64,000 bases of DNA from Deltaproteobacteria bacterium (GTDB lineage Bacteria; Lernaellota; Lernaellaia; JACKCT01): contig JAOSJX010000022.1 of NCBI GenBank assembly GCA_027493875.1, positions 310,001 through 374,000 on the forward strand, written 5' to 3'. Of the stretch, positions 52,378-62,743 are shown one piece after another. Positions within the stretch are counted from its first letter, which is position 1. Every line of letters begins with the position of its first letter. Under the pieces are notes generated by a model. The model was not told the origin of the DNA. It was given only the letters and a program-made list of their open reading frames with translations, and did no database searches. The position numbers and the translations under genes are program-made.

Positions 52378-54517
52378 CTAATCGGTCAACTCGGGATCGA
52401 CGTCCAGGGCGTCCAGGTCGTCGGGCGCGGGGGCGGCGGGCGGAAGCGGCGCGAGGTCCGACGAGGACGGTTCGGCCGGGTCGTCGTCCGCGGTGTCGTC
52501 GTCTTTTTCGTCTTCTTCCGGTTTCGGGCAACCGCCGGGCGCCGGCGCGCCGCTTTTCGAAAAGGACGGCTGATAGGGGTCGCACCACTCGACCATCTCC
52601 CAGGGGATCGTTCCGCGCTCGGACATCTTGCGCAGGATGAACGCCAGCATCGTGCTCCAGCCGCCGACGTAGCCGCGGTCGTAGAAGCGGTGGTAGTAGA
52701 CCGGGTTGGCGATGATGCTTCCGAGAAACGCGGCTTGCAGCGGAGACAGGCTCGCGGGCTTTTTCCGAAGTAGTGCCGCGCGGCGGGGCCGATGCCGTAG
52801 AGGCGCGGCCCCCATTCGATGATGTTGAGGTAGATTTCGAGAATGCGTTCCTTGGGAATCTCTTCTTCCATCCACCAAGTGAGGATCATTTCCTGAAATT
52901 TCCGCGACGCGGTTTTTTCGGACGTCAGGAAAAGGTTTTTGATCGTTTGCATGGAGATGGTGCTGGCGCCGCGCGCGAAACGCTCTTTGCGGATGTTGGT
53001 GCGGATGCTGTCGCGCACGTGTTTGAGCGAAAAACCGTGGTGGCGGAAAAAGCGGCCGTCCTCGCACGTCAGCACGGCGCCGACGAGAATGCGCCCGACG
53101 TTGTCGTAGGACACGAAGTCGGGATTCTTCGGCCCGACGTGAATCGTCTTAACGTACTCGCCCTTTTTATACACGCGGTGTTCGAACGGCGATTTGAGCT
53201 TCCACACGTTCGCCTCGGGCGGCGGCGTCATGACGCGGAACCCGTGGACCTCGAGCGTCGGTTCCAATTTCGTCGACGCGGGGCGCGCGAAGTCGATGAA
53301 CAGATCCAGGCCGAAGTCCATCTCACCGGCGACGCGCGCGCCTTGCAGCTTGGGCGCGAACGCGGCGGGGACGGCGTCGATGGCGTCCTGAATCGGTAAC
53401 TCCGCCGAACGCAGCGCCAAGTCCACGACGGGTTTGCCTTCGGTCGGCAGCTCGATTTTGCCCGTGACGTCCATGAACGCGCGGCCGAGACCGAGTTTCA
53501 CGCGCGTGAGATCCACCTGGCGGGCGGACGGATCGAAACTCAGCGCGCCGCGCCCGCGAAGATTGACGCCGCGGATCGGCGCCGAGGCGAGACGCGCGTC
53601 CGTGACGGTGAGGTTCTTGAACTCGCCGTCGAACGATACGGGAAGCACGGGCCGCCCTTGTTCATGCGTGACCGAAACGCGGCCGTTGAGCCGGCTCCCG
53701 TCGCCGACGCTGACCCCCGCCGGCAGATAAGGCGCCAGAAACACGAGGCTGAGATCCTTGCCGGAGACCTCCAGCCACTGGCGCTCTTCCGACGCGAGGA
53801 CGCGGGCGGCGAAGGTCCCCCCGACGCGCCGTCCACGCGGCCCTTGGCGTCGGCGTTGATCTTGCGTCCGAGGAGATCGACGAAGACTTCGCCGTCGACG
53901 TCGCTGACGGCGAGACGCCCGGGCGGACGCTTCGCGTAATGATGGTCGACGACCGTCAGCGCGCCGCGCCGGATTTTCACCTCGAGCCCCAACATGGCGC
54001 GGAGCACCTGATCGAGCGTGCCTCCCGCTTCGCCCTCAGACGTCGACGGTTTCCCGGTGGCGCGCGTCTTGGCGGTCGCGGCGAGCGCGAGGATCGGCTC
54101 GGGCAACACGGGTTTGCCGTCGGCGCCGATTTCGAGCGTGATCGCCCCGCCCTCGAGCACGAGCGAACGCAGCTTGACGGGCAGCGCGCCGTCCGTGGTC
54201 AACTCGAAACGTACTTCGGCTTGATCGACGCGCGCGAGTTCGCGAGGCGCCGGGCCCCCGCCCATCGTGACGCGCAGATGCCGCGCGACCACCCGCCGGC
54301 GCATGTCGGTCGTGAGCTCCTCATAGGACAGATCGAGGCCGGTGCGTTTTTCGAGCAGCGCGACGGCGCGGTCGAGCTTGGAGGCGATGTAGCGGTCCTT
54401 GTTCTTCAACACGTAGAGCACCGCGGAGCCCGCCGCCGCCGCGATCAAAAGGATCACGAGCAGAACCAGACGGGCCCGCCGCTTACGACGCAGCAGCGCG
54501 GCCGTATCGATGCTCAA
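52378..54517 (-). CDS. GT51 peptidoglycan transglycosylase with long N-terminal AsmA-like region (frameshifted)
   Basis: The TTG start at 54517 has GGGGGA six bases upstream. A transmembrane helix follows (ARLVLLVILLIAAAAGSAVL). About 380 residues are beta-rich with AsmA/DUF748-like features (LDLSYEELTTDMRRRVVARH, DVDGEVFVDLLGRKI). The GT51 domain shows EDGRFFRHHGF (catalytic Glu), GASTISMQTIKNLF, KERILEIYLNIIEWG and GIGPAARHYFGKS. The C-terminus is acidic (KDDDTADDDPAEPSS). No transpeptidase domain is present. Length about 712 residues, versus about 240 for ordinary MtgA. Shifts near 53820 and 52760. It polymerises glycan strands from lipid II. The extra N-terminal region is unusual. Confidence 0.8.
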
Positions 54518-54663
54518 AGGCGTTCCCCCAAGTGACGCGGAACACTCGTTTTCTATGCGCGGCGCCGCGGGGGTCAAGCGGAGGGGGCGAGAAGGACGAT
54601 TGAGACGCGGGCGAAACGCCGCTATGATCGGCTTCCTTCCACGAGCGATTGGGGATGATACCG

Positions 54664-55730
54664 ATGCGCCAGGTGCCGGTGACGAGCCTTGAAGAGGGGA
54701 TGTATTGCGACTCCGTGTATCTCGTGTCCAAGCGGCACATGGGCACGGCGAAGACGGGCAAAGCGTTTATGACCCTCACGCTGGCGGACAAGACCGGCGA
54801 GGTGACCGCGCGCGTGTTCAACAACGCGGAGCGCTACGCGAACGAGTTCGCCGAGGGCGATTTTCTCGCCGTGCAGGGGCGCGTGCAGACCTACGAAGGC
54901 AGAACGCAGATCGTGCTCGATAAACTCGCGCGCGTGGCACCGGAAAAAGTCGATCCCGCGGATTTTCTGCGGACCGGGCGGCACGACCCGGCGGTGCTGC
55001 TCGGCCACGTCCGCGATTTGCTCGCGACGATCGAAGACGAAAAGATTCGCGAACTGTGCCTGCTCGCGGTGTCGGATGAGACCTACGGCCCGGCGTTCTC
55101 CCGCGCGCCCGCGGCGCAGTCGATGCACCATCCGTTCATCGGCGGGCTGCTCGAACACACGCTTTCGGTGCTGATGCATCTCGACCGCGTGGGGCGTCAT
55201 TACCGCAACGTGAACCGCGACATTCTTCTGGCGGGCGGGCTCTTTCACGACATCGGCAAAGTGCGCGAGTTATCTTTCGAGACATCCATCGGCTACACCG
55301 ACGAGGGGCGCCTCGTATCGCATCTGGTGATCGGCGTACAGATCCTCGATGAGCTCGGCGCGCGCGTGAAGGATTTTCCGGGGAAGCGAAGCGGCAGATC
55401 ACGCACATCATTTTGGCGCATCACGGCTCGCGCGAGTTCGGCTCGCCCGTGCTCCCCGCGACGGTGGAAGCGATCATCGTGCACCACGTCGACGACATGG
55501 ACGCGAAGGTGCACACCTATCTCAGCCATATCGAAAAAGCCGGCGCGGGCAACGAATGGAGCGACCGGCATTTCGCGCTCGGCACGCATCTGCGCCGCAC
55601 GACCGACGCCGAAGGGCCGCTCTACGATTACGTGCTGCCGGGCGAAGACCCGGATGCGCCGGCCCCGGCGGCGAAGCCGAAAGCCAAGAAAGCCGAGAAG
55701 CCGGCGGGAAAGCAGGACAAACTGCTTTGA
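54664..55730 (+). CDS. OB-fold/HD-domain 3'-5' exoribonuclease, YhaM-like (frameshifted)
   Basis: The N-terminal OB fold has FMTLTLADKTGEVTARVFNN and QTYEGRTQIVLDKLARV. The HD domain has SMHHPFIGGLLEHTLSVLMH, GGLFHDIGKVREL (the HD metal pair) and IILAHHGSREFGSP, with VHHVDDMDAKVHTYL. This is the YhaM/CBF1 architecture, which degrades single-stranded RNA/DNA with Mn2+. The Lys/Ala-rich C-terminus (AAKPKAKKAEKPAGKQDK) may bind nucleic acid. A shift near 55385 (PG/EAKRQITH) splits it. The ATG at 54664 follows TTGGGGA; ATG 54655 is an alternative. About 355 residues. Confidence 0.82.
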
Positions 55731-55788
55731 CCGCGACGGCTTTTCGAGGATAATGAGCTCAAGCTGAAATTTAGACGGGCCGACCGCG

Positions 55789-56112
55789 ATGAAGCCGAGA
55801 GTCAACCTACCCGCCGACACGATCGCCGAATTCTGTGAACGACACCGAATTCGGCGGTTTGCGTTTTTCGGGTCCGTGATCCGCGACGATTTCGGACCCG
55901 AAAGCGACGTGGATATTCTGATCGAGTTCGACCCGGATGCCCGCGTGGGATTCCTCTCATTGGCGGGGATGGAAATCGAATTGAGCGATCTGTTGAACCG
56001 TCGCGTCGAGATTCACACCGTCCGAGGGCTCCATCCGCGATACCGGGACGAAATTCTGTCGGAAGCCGAGTTTCAGTTTGAGCAAGCAGCGGTATCGCCG
56101 CTGTCCGTCTAA
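55789..56112 (+). CDS. MNT-type nucleotidyltransferase (MntA/antitoxin-like)
   Basis: This intact 107-residue minimal nucleotidyltransferase has RRFAFFGSVIRDDFGPESDV then DILIEF: GS followed by Asp-x-Asp at the expected spacing. The C-terminus has the usual ELSDLLNRRVEIHTV. MntA proteins AMPylate or pair with HEPN toxins. Here no HEPN ORF is visible downstream on either strand, only palindromic repeats. It could be an orphan antitoxin or a remnant module. It starts 58 bases after the YhaM-like gene. Confidence 0.87.
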   Translation: MKPRVNLPADTIAEFCERHRIRRFAFFGSVIRDDFGPESDVDILIEFDPDARVGFLSLAGMEIELSDLLNRRVEIHTVRGLHPRYRDEILSEAEFQFEQAAVSPLSV

Positions 56113-56132
56113 ATTCAGATCTCTCGTGCCGA

Positions 56133-56211
56133 CCCCTTCGGGGGCTTGATTTTTTTCTTCTACCAGGGCTTACGCGCTGGGCTACTTCCCTATCGCCCCG
56201 CAACGCGGGGC
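56133..56211. repeat. Cluster of intergenic palindromes
   Basis: Three hairpins lie in series: CCCC-TTCG-GGGG (56133-56144), an imperfect CCAGGGCTTACGCGCTGG (56163-56180) and the perfect GCCCCGC-AAC-GCGGGGC (56195-56211). A TTTTTTTCTTC tract follows the first, so the first hairpin may end the MNT transcript. The set resembles dispersed REP-like intergenic elements. Confidence 0.65.
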
Positions 56212-56268
56212 TGTTAAGGAACTGATATAAGTCATCGTTCACTGATCCGGTCGATACCCGAATCCTAC

Positions 56269-56511
56269 TTACAAATTTTTTTCGACCATGCGGATGAGGT
56301 TGTTGATCTTATCGCGGCCGCGGGCGTTGGTGGCGGCGACCATCTGCATTTCATGGTGGAGAATTTGAAGGATCGTTTCCTTGTTTTCGCGCAGGCGCGC
56401 CATGATGCGAATTTCCTCCGGGGTGAAGTTCTGCGTCATCGCCCCGGAGGCGAGCTTCATGAGCAGCATCTGCATTTGCGCGATTTCGCGCTCGTCGGGC
56501 TCGTCAAACAT
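56269..56511 (-). CDS. Small helical protein of unknown function
   Basis: This 80-residue ORF (MFDEPDEREIAQMQMLLMKL) is acidic at the N-terminus, Met-rich and predicted helical (EEIRIMARLRENKETILQIL, DKINNLIRMVEKNL). No signal peptide, no named domain and no clear ribosome-binding site are visible. An upstream extension to 56661 would overlap the divergent kelch promoter region, so the later start is preferred. The amphipathic pattern suggests a coiled coil or an oligomeric adaptor. Confidence 0.5.
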   Translation of the reverse strand: MFDEPDEREIAQMQMLLMKLASGAMTQNFTPEEIRIMARLRENKETILQILHHEMQMVAATNARGRDKINNLIRMVEKNL

Positions 56512-56659
56512 CGATTCACGATACGGGCGTGCGATACGCGCCGTCAATCGGCATTTTTTGTTGAGTTCAGGGGAAGCGGCTGTTATCGTTCCGTCATCGC
56601 TATCCGTTTCATTCGAGAACGCGCGCCGTTCCGTGTTGGCGCGCGCGCAAGGAGACGCC

Positions 56660-58790
56660 ATGTACCGGCCCCCTTTGCCTAATCGTCACGCTGGCTTTTA
56701 CCTTCAGCACCGTCTTCGGCGGCACCGCCTGGGGTTATCGCGTTCCGGTGAAGATCGACGTGGACACGCTGGAGGATGTCCCCGCCGGGCTCAATCTCCC
56801 CACCGCCGTGCTGGACGGCAACAACATCTACCTCGTTTCCGGCTATGACGACGCGATCGGCTGGTCGGACGCGGTGTACCGATACGACATCGACGGCGAT
56901 ACGTGGAGCACGGAGACCGAAGGCAGCGATCCGCTCGAAGCGATTCCGACGCCGCGGACGGAGTCGTGCAACACCGGCCTCATCGACGGGTTCGATAAGT
57001 TCTGCGTGATCGGCGGCGCGGAAGGCACGGGCTTTACCTACGACGGGCCGAGCGACGCGGTGGAGTGTTACGACCCGGCCGCGAATTCGTGGTCGAGCCT
57101 CGATCCGCTGCCGACGGCGGTGACCGGCCAATACTGCGCCGTGCACGACGGCATCATTTACGTGACCGGCGGCTACACCGGCAGCGTCTTCAATACCGCG
57201 CTGTGGTGGCTGGATACGCAAAACACGGGCGACGGATGGCAGACGGCGACGGCCGCGGCGGTGCGTCCCGTGCAATCGTTCAACGGCCGGGGGCGATCAC
57301 CCGCGATCCCGATCTCGGCGGCGGCGAATACCGCTTTACGCAGTTCCTCGGCTCCTCGGATCAATCCACACATTTCGGCTTGGATTCGGAAGGCTGGACG
57401 ACGCTGGCGGCGTACACCGACCGCGTTTATTCGTGCGTTCTGGAAGACGGCCCCGATCACACGTTGATTCTCGGCGGCGGGGACTACGACGGCGTGACGC
57501 CGTACCCGACGACGGACGAAATCCTCTCGTTCAACTCGAACGACGATTCGTGGACGGTGGCGACGGGAACGCTGCCCTACACGCGCGCGGGGATGGCGTG
57601 CGTGCAGGACGACGAAGGCAACGTTTACATGTTCAGCGGTTATTCGACGGACGCGGGCAAAGACGAGAAGACCGGCGCCCGGCTGCATCTGTTTCGGGCG
57701 AATGTCGTTCTTCTTCTCGCCCTTATCGTGGTGGCGAACTACATCTATCTCATCTACCACGGACCGTTTTCTCAGCTCAAAGCCACGGTGCGGACCTCGG
57801 GCAACGACACCCCTCAAGACGCCCCCATGGAAGACGGCGGCAACGGCACGGCGCGCGTCCCCCTTCCCAACGATGCCGCGGCCGGACCGGCCAAGATCAC
57901 GATTCAGAACACGGAGACCGGGCGGGCGGACACCAGGCCGTTCACGATCGAAAACGGGAGCGCCAACGACTGGACTTTCAACGACAACTTCGGCTACAGC
58001 GCGTACATGGGCACCTATATGCTGCCCCCCGGACGCCTTCGGCATGCCGCAAACGGCGCCCGGGATGATCGGCCCGTGGACGGCGGAGGACGACGACGGG
58101 GAGTTTCAGTATTCGCTCAAGTTCCGCGCGACGTTCAAAGGCCAGGGAAACGACGAGAACGACGACTACGCGATGGAGCTTTCCGATCCGAGCGACGCGG
58201 CGGACGGACGGTTTTTCGCGCCGCTGTTTCCGTTCCAGAGCCACGAGGCGACGGTGACCTACGAAGCGTCGTTCGAGGACGGCGACGGCCTGCGTTTCGC
58301 GCTGTTCGACGAAGTCGGGGAGACGCCGCACGAGGCGCTGTTCGTCGACATGACGGGCGGGCAACTCAGCGTGGTCGATAACGTGAGCAAGGCCGAAACG
58401 GATTGCCAGACGAGCCTTTCCACGGAGACGTGGTACGCGTTTAAGCTCGCGATGGATCTGGACGCGGGCACGATGACGGTGCTGGTGGACGACACGGAAA
58501 CGGCGTGCCAGGACGTGGCCGTTCCCTTCGGGGACGCGCTGCCGGTTCAGGGCTTGGGCTTCGTTCTCGGCGACGATGTTCAAGGGACGAGCTGGATCGA
58601 CAACATCATGGTCAACTCGATTCCCGAGGGGACGGTGGACGACGACGATGACGCCGACGACGATGCGGACGACGACGTGACGGATGACGACGCGGGCGGC
58701 GACGACGATGATGACGCCGGAGACGATGACGGTGCGGGCGGCGATGATGATGACGATGATGACGACGACGGAGGATGCTGCGGGTGTTGA
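56660..58790 (+). CDS. Kelch protein with poly-Asp stalk and C-terminal GGCCGC (frameshifted)
   Basis: The ATG at 56660 has AAGGAG five bases upstream. A signal (CLIVTLAFTFSTVFGGTAWG) follows after one shift in the CCCCC/TTT run at 56668-56675. Kelch blades (AVYRYDIDGDTWSTETEGS, FCVIGGAEGTG, GGDYDGVTPYPTTDEILSFN) lead to a beta-sandwich-like domain (MELSDPSDAADGRFFAPLFP, VSKAETDCQTSLSTETWYAF) resembling laminin-G/concanavalin folds. Then a stalk of about 50 Asp-rich residues ends DDDGGCCGC, as in the genes at 20650 and 22294. Further shifts near 57290 and 58035. About 709 residues. An isolated hydrophobic stretch near 57700-57760 (VVLLLALIVVANYIYLIY) is unexplained. It is followed by a terminator. 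Confidence 0.78.
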
Positions 58791-58799
58791 AGCAGTAGC

Positions 58800-58855
58800 C
58801 AGTGGCCGGTGGCCGGTGGCCGGTGGCCCGTGGCCAGTGGCCAGGAGCCGGTGAC
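58800..58855. repeat. Tandem GGCCGGT/GGCCAGT microrepeat
   Basis: About seven near-identical 7-base units (AGTGGCC, GGTGGCC) lie between the kelch stop and its terminator. They have no coding role. Confidence 0.8.
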
Positions 58856-58863
58856 CAGATTGG

Positions 58864-58898
58864 AGCAAGCGCGGATCTATTCCGCGCTTGCTTTTTTT
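58864..58898 (+). terminator. Intrinsic terminator of the kelch gene
   Basis: AGCAAGCGCGGA-tctat-TCCGCGCTTGCT is a perfect 12-bp stem followed by T7. The T-tract contains the stop codon of the converging gene on the minus strand (58897-58899). Confidence 0.93.
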
Positions 58899-61857
58899 AT
58901 TGAGGCTTGGCGACGAGGCCGCGGCCTGTTTTGGCGTCGAGCACGACGGTGAGCGGCGCGTCCAGGCGCACGTGGCGCAGGTGGCCGGTCTCCCCGTCCG
59001 CGCGCTGCGCCGCGAGCCAGGCCCAATCGACGAACTCGTCCGCGCCGTCTTTTTTTTCCGCGCCGGGCGGCAACGTCATGTAGCCGACTTCGAGGGACGT
59101 AATGTTCTGAAAGAAGTGCGTGCCCTGGGAGGGATCGACGTTGTACCCCTTGGGCGACGCCTCTACCATGAGACGCACGCCGGAGATTTGCGACCACTGC
59201 ACGGGAATGCCGAGCCACTCGTCGGCGGATCCCCAACGCCCCGGGCCGATGAGCACGTAGGGCCTCTTTTCGCGGCTCAACCGGTCGTTCATGACGCCGA
59301 CTTCCGCGGCGATCGCTTTGTTGTCCGCCGCGTCCCATCGCTCGGGATCGACGTAGACCACGTCGCGCACGTCGCCCGTCACGCCGTTGCCGAGCGCCCG
59401 GCCGGTCCGGCAGAGGCAGCGGTCGCGCGGGACCTTCAGGGCGTCGCTATCCACGGCGCCGTGGCGCGTGACGAAGGGCCGCACCTGCAACAGATAGAGC
59501 GTGGGCGGGCGGCGCTCGCCGCTTCGCGGCGCGGCTTTTCCCCAGTCGCCGAGATCGCAGGCGAACTCGATTTCCACGTCGCACCCGAGCCCTTCCTTCG
59601 CGATTTGAAGCACGCGCGTGAGGGCTTCGGGCAGCGGAAACGCGCGGTATTTGAGAATGTTGTGAAAGGTGACGACGCGCGGTCCCTTGGAGGAGAGATC
59701 GTCGACAATGCGGCCGTCGTCCAGCGAATAGACGCCGCCGGCGAAACTCAGCGTGCCGTCGTCTTCCGCCGCCTTGAGATCGAAAAATTCCACCGCTGAG
59801 TCCGAGGCGCCGTCCGGACCCATCCGAATGGCGAAAAATCCGCGCTGCGTGTGTTCCAGATAGGCCTTGGGCGTGCCGAACTGGGGAAGCACGCCGGGAT
59901 GCGCGGGCGAGAAGCGCAGCGATTCGCCGCCGTCCACCACGAGGCGGCCGAGGCCGAGCGCCAGATGCACCACGCCCTCTTCCGGCTTTTGCGGCCCGAT
60001 CGGATAGTAGTTGTACGACTGCGCGACGCCGGAGACCGCGGGATAGAACCGGTCACCGCGCCGCCAGCCCACGACGGTCTGGATCACGATCCCCATTTTT
60101 TCCTCTTCCGCGCGGTAGCCGGTGTTTTCCAGATAGCTCTTGGCGTTGCGCGAAAACGTGGACGCGTAAACCAACTTGATCGCCGCGCACAGGCGGGCGA
60201 GACGTTCTTCCGGGTCCTCCTGGTCGTTCGGGATCATGATCGTGTTGTAAATGCCGGCGAAGGGCTGATGCAGCGAATCCTCCAGCAAACTCGACGAACG
60301 CACGGCCAGCGGTTCGCGCAATTGGCCGAGCACCAGGCGCAGGGATTCGCGGATTTCGTGCGGGAGCGACGCCTTCAAGAACCGCTCGGCGATGAGCCGG
60401 TCGTCCTCGCACGCGTAGGCGAATTGGTGCAGCCCGTTGCGTTCGAGAAAACGGTCGAAAATTTCCGTCGTCAGCGCGATGGTTTTGGGCACGGTGACGC
60501 GGAGCCCCTCGATGTCCGACAGCCCCGCGCCCGCGAAGTTCATGTTGAGAAACGCCACGCCGCGCGCCTTGCCGCCGATGGAGCCGTTGCCGATGCGCGT
60601 GAAGGGGCTGTGCTCGAAATCGTCCGGATCGAAATCCGCGATGATGCCCAGGTGCGTGGCTTCGTGCGTTTCGCTCAGGGCGCCCACGAGGTAGTCGCGC
60701 ACTTCGGCCACGCCGTTGAAATCCTCCATCCGCTTGGGCCGCAGTTTTTCCGCCAGCTCGAACTCGCTGCGCGCCATGAGCCACACGGAAAAATGATTGT
60801 GCGCGGCGTGGTAGGCGACGCACTCGTCGGGCACGGTTTCCAGCTTCTCCTCGAGCTCGTGCACGTCGCGCGCGCGGTCCACCTCCGTGCCGTCGGGCCG
60901 GCGGAAGATGAAATCGCCGAAACCGAGGTTGTGTTTGAGGAAGTTTCCGATCTCCGCCAGCAGGCTCGGCGAATTCTTGTCGATGAACAGCGCGCCGAGC
61001 GCCCGCGCCCGTTCCGCGTTTTCCGGTTCCGCGGATTGCAGCAGCACGGTGAGCGACGGATCGTACCGGCGCACGTAGCGCGCAAAATCGAGTCCCGCGT
61101 CCGGATCGGGTTTTCCAAGGCGCGGGATCCGCACGTCGCTGATGACCGCCAGGACGTGGCGCTGGTACCGGCGGTAGAGCTCCAGGCCCGCCTCGTACGA
61201 CGTGGCGTGCAGAATCTTGGGACGCGATTTCATGCACATCAGCCGGTGCAGTTCGTTGACGCCCTCCGCGTACAGCGAGCGCGACTGCGCCATGAGCTCC
61301 GAATACAGGGAGGCGAGAAAGGCGGAGTAGTAGCGCGGCGAGTCCTCGACCATAATCACGACGCGCACGTCGCCGTGCGCGAGGTCGTGATCGACGTTGG
61401 CGCGGTCCTCGACGTACTTGATGATCGCGAGCAGGATCTTGGCGTTGCCGCTCCACAAAAACACGCCGTCCACGTCGTCCGGCGCGCCTTTTTCCATCAT
61501 GCGGGCGAGTTGCGTGCGGTCGAGGGCCAGCAGAACCACGGGGATGCCGGGACGCGCCCGCTTGACGAGGCGCCCGAGCGCGGCGGCGTCCGTGGTCGCC
61601 AAGCGCGACATGGTCAGGACCAGGTCGAAGTTCCGCTGTTCGAGCAGACGGCTCGCGTCCTCGGCGCTCCCGGCGTACGTGAACCGCGGGGAGGACGAGA
61701 GCGACAACTCCTTGTATTCCAAGAAAACCTGCTCGGTGAGGTGGCCGTCTTCCTCGAGGATGTACGCGTCGTACGGCGAGGAGACGAGCAGCACCTCCCG
61801 CACCCGGAAGGGCATGAGGTCGTGGAACTTTCGAACCTTGAGGATCGGCGCGCTCAT
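58897..61857 (-). CDS. Receiver-domain/PEP-synthase-like (PPDK_N) fusion protein
   Basis: This intact 986-residue protein has two receiver-like regions. The first (1-155) lacks obvious acidic-pocket residues. The second (about 165-310) has VIMVEDSPRYY, phosphoacceptor LAVISDVRIP and Lys in FIDKNS. A middle helical region precedes an ATP-grasp PEP-synthase / pyruvate-phosphate-dikinase N-terminal domain: IGNGSIGGKARGVAFLN, EPLAVRSSSLLEDSLHQPFA, and TLYLLQVRPFVTRHG. No swivelling phospho-His domain and no PEP-binding barrel are visible, so it is not a normal PEP synthase. Similar receiver-PPDK_N proteins occur in Deltaproteobacteria-like lineages, with unknown function. It may couple a phosphorelay to ATP-dependent phosphotransfer. 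Confidence 0.82.
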   Translation of the reverse strand: MSAPILKVRKFHDLMPFRVREVLLVSSPYDAYILEEDGHLTEQVFLEYKELSLSSSPRFTYAGSAEDASRLLEQRNFDLVLTMSRLATTDAAALGRLVKRARPGIPVVLLALDRTQLARMMEKGAPDDVDGVFLWSGNAKILLAIIKYVEDRANVDHDLAHGDVRVVIMVEDSPRYYSAFLASLYSELMAQSRSLYAEGVNELHRLMCMKSRPKILHATSYEAGLELYRRYQRHVLAVISDVRIPRLGKPDPDAGLDFARYVRRYDPSLTVLLQSAEPENAERARALGALFIDKNSPSLLAEIGNFLKHNLGFGDFIFRRPDGTEVDRARDVHELEEKLETVPDECVAYHAAHNHFSVWLMARSEFELAEKLRPKRMEDFNGVAEVRDYLVGALSETHEATHLGIIADFDPDDFEHSPFTRIGNGSIGGKARGVAFLNMNFAGAGLSDIEGLRVTVPKTIALTTEIFDRFLERNGLHQFAYACEDDRLIAERFLKASLPHEIRESLRLVLGQLREPLAVRSSSLLEDSLHQPFAGIYNTIMIPNDQEDPEERLARLCAAIKLVYASTFSRNAKSYLENTGYRAEEEKMGIVIQTVVGWRRGDRFYPAVSGVAQSYNYYPIGPQKPEEGVVHLALGLGRLVVDGGESLRFSPAHPGVLPQFGTPKAYLEHTQRGFFAIRMGPDGASDSAVEFFDLKAAEDDGTLSFAGGVYSLDDGRIVDDLSSKGPRVVTFHNILKYRAFPLPEALTRVLQIAKEGLGCDVEIEFACDLGDWGKAAPRSGERRPPTLYLLQVRPFVTRHGAVDSDALKVPRDRCLCRTGRALGNGVTGDVRDVVYVDPERWDAADNKAIAAEVGVMNDRLSREKRPYVLIGPGRWGSADEWLGIPVQWSQISGVRLMVEASPKGYNVDPSQGTHFFQNITSLEVGYMTLPPGAEKKDGADEFVDWAWLAAQRADGETGHLRHVRLDAPLTVVLDAKTGRGLVAKPQ

Positions 61858-61923
61858 CGTGAGACCCGGCCTTATTCTAAGGCGAAAGTCGCGTCGAGCG
61901 CGAGGCCGCGTCCGCGTGCGTTT

Positions 61924-62509
61924 TTACGCGGCGAAATAAGCCGGCGCGTTGCCCGCCTTCCACTTGATGTTGCAGCCGAGGCTCGGCTTTTGCTCCTCCT
62001 CGGGAATCACGCGGCCTTCGAGGGCGGCGTCGAGCGCGCGCGAAAGATCAGCGCCGGTGACCGGCGCGCCGGATTCCGGGCGGGAATCGTCGAACTGGCC
62101 GCGATAGACGAGCTTGTGGTTCTTATCGAAGACGTAGAAATCCGGCGTGCAGGCGGCGCGGTAGGTTTTCGCGGTCTCCTGCGTCTCGTCGTAGAGGTAC
62201 GGAAACGTGAAACCGAGTTGCCGCGCGCGTTCGCCCATTTTTTCGGGCGTGTCGTCGGGGGTAGTTCTCGACGTCGTTGGCGCTGATCGCGACGACGGCG
62301 ACGCCTTTGGCGCGGTAGGCGTTCGCGACCTCGGCGAATTTATCCTGAAGGTGCACGACGAAGGGGCAGTGATTGCAGATGAACGCCACCAGCAGCGCGG
62401 GCGCGCCTTGAAAATCCGAAAGCGACCAGATTTTGCCTTCCGGGTCCGGCAGCGAAAAATCCGGCGCGGGCGTGCCGAGAGGCAACATCGTGGAGTTGAC
62501 GCGAACCAT
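61924..62509 (-). CDS. Thioredoxin-fold (AhpC/TSA-Redoxin type) protein (frameshifted)
   Basis: The start MVRVNSTMLPLGTPAPDFSL begins a peroxiredoxin-like fold. ALLVAFICNHCPFVVHLQDK carries a CxxC pair in the usual first-helix site, and AISANDVENYP and CTPDFYVFDKNHKLVYRGQF follow. One base too many in the C5 run (62257-62261) splits it at YP/DDTPEKMGERA. About 194 residues, no signal peptide. It is likely a cytoplasmic thiol reductase or peroxidase-like protein of the NHCPF family found widely in bacteria. Confidence 0.88.
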
Positions 62510-62743
62510 GTTTCTCTCCTCTTTTTAACGTCCTTGGGGCCGCGATGCGGCTTTTCAACATAATCACCCTCGCCCGCGGATCAAGACGGACAGCTTACGC
62601 GAATCCGAAAATTCGGCCCCGCGCGCGGACGCGGCACGGAATGGTAACGCGGTCTCCTTGTCGCGGCGCGATAAGAAGGTTAAATATGTTTTCATTACGC
62701 CCCCGTTCCGTCATATCGAGAGCAACGCGAAAGGAGCATGGTC

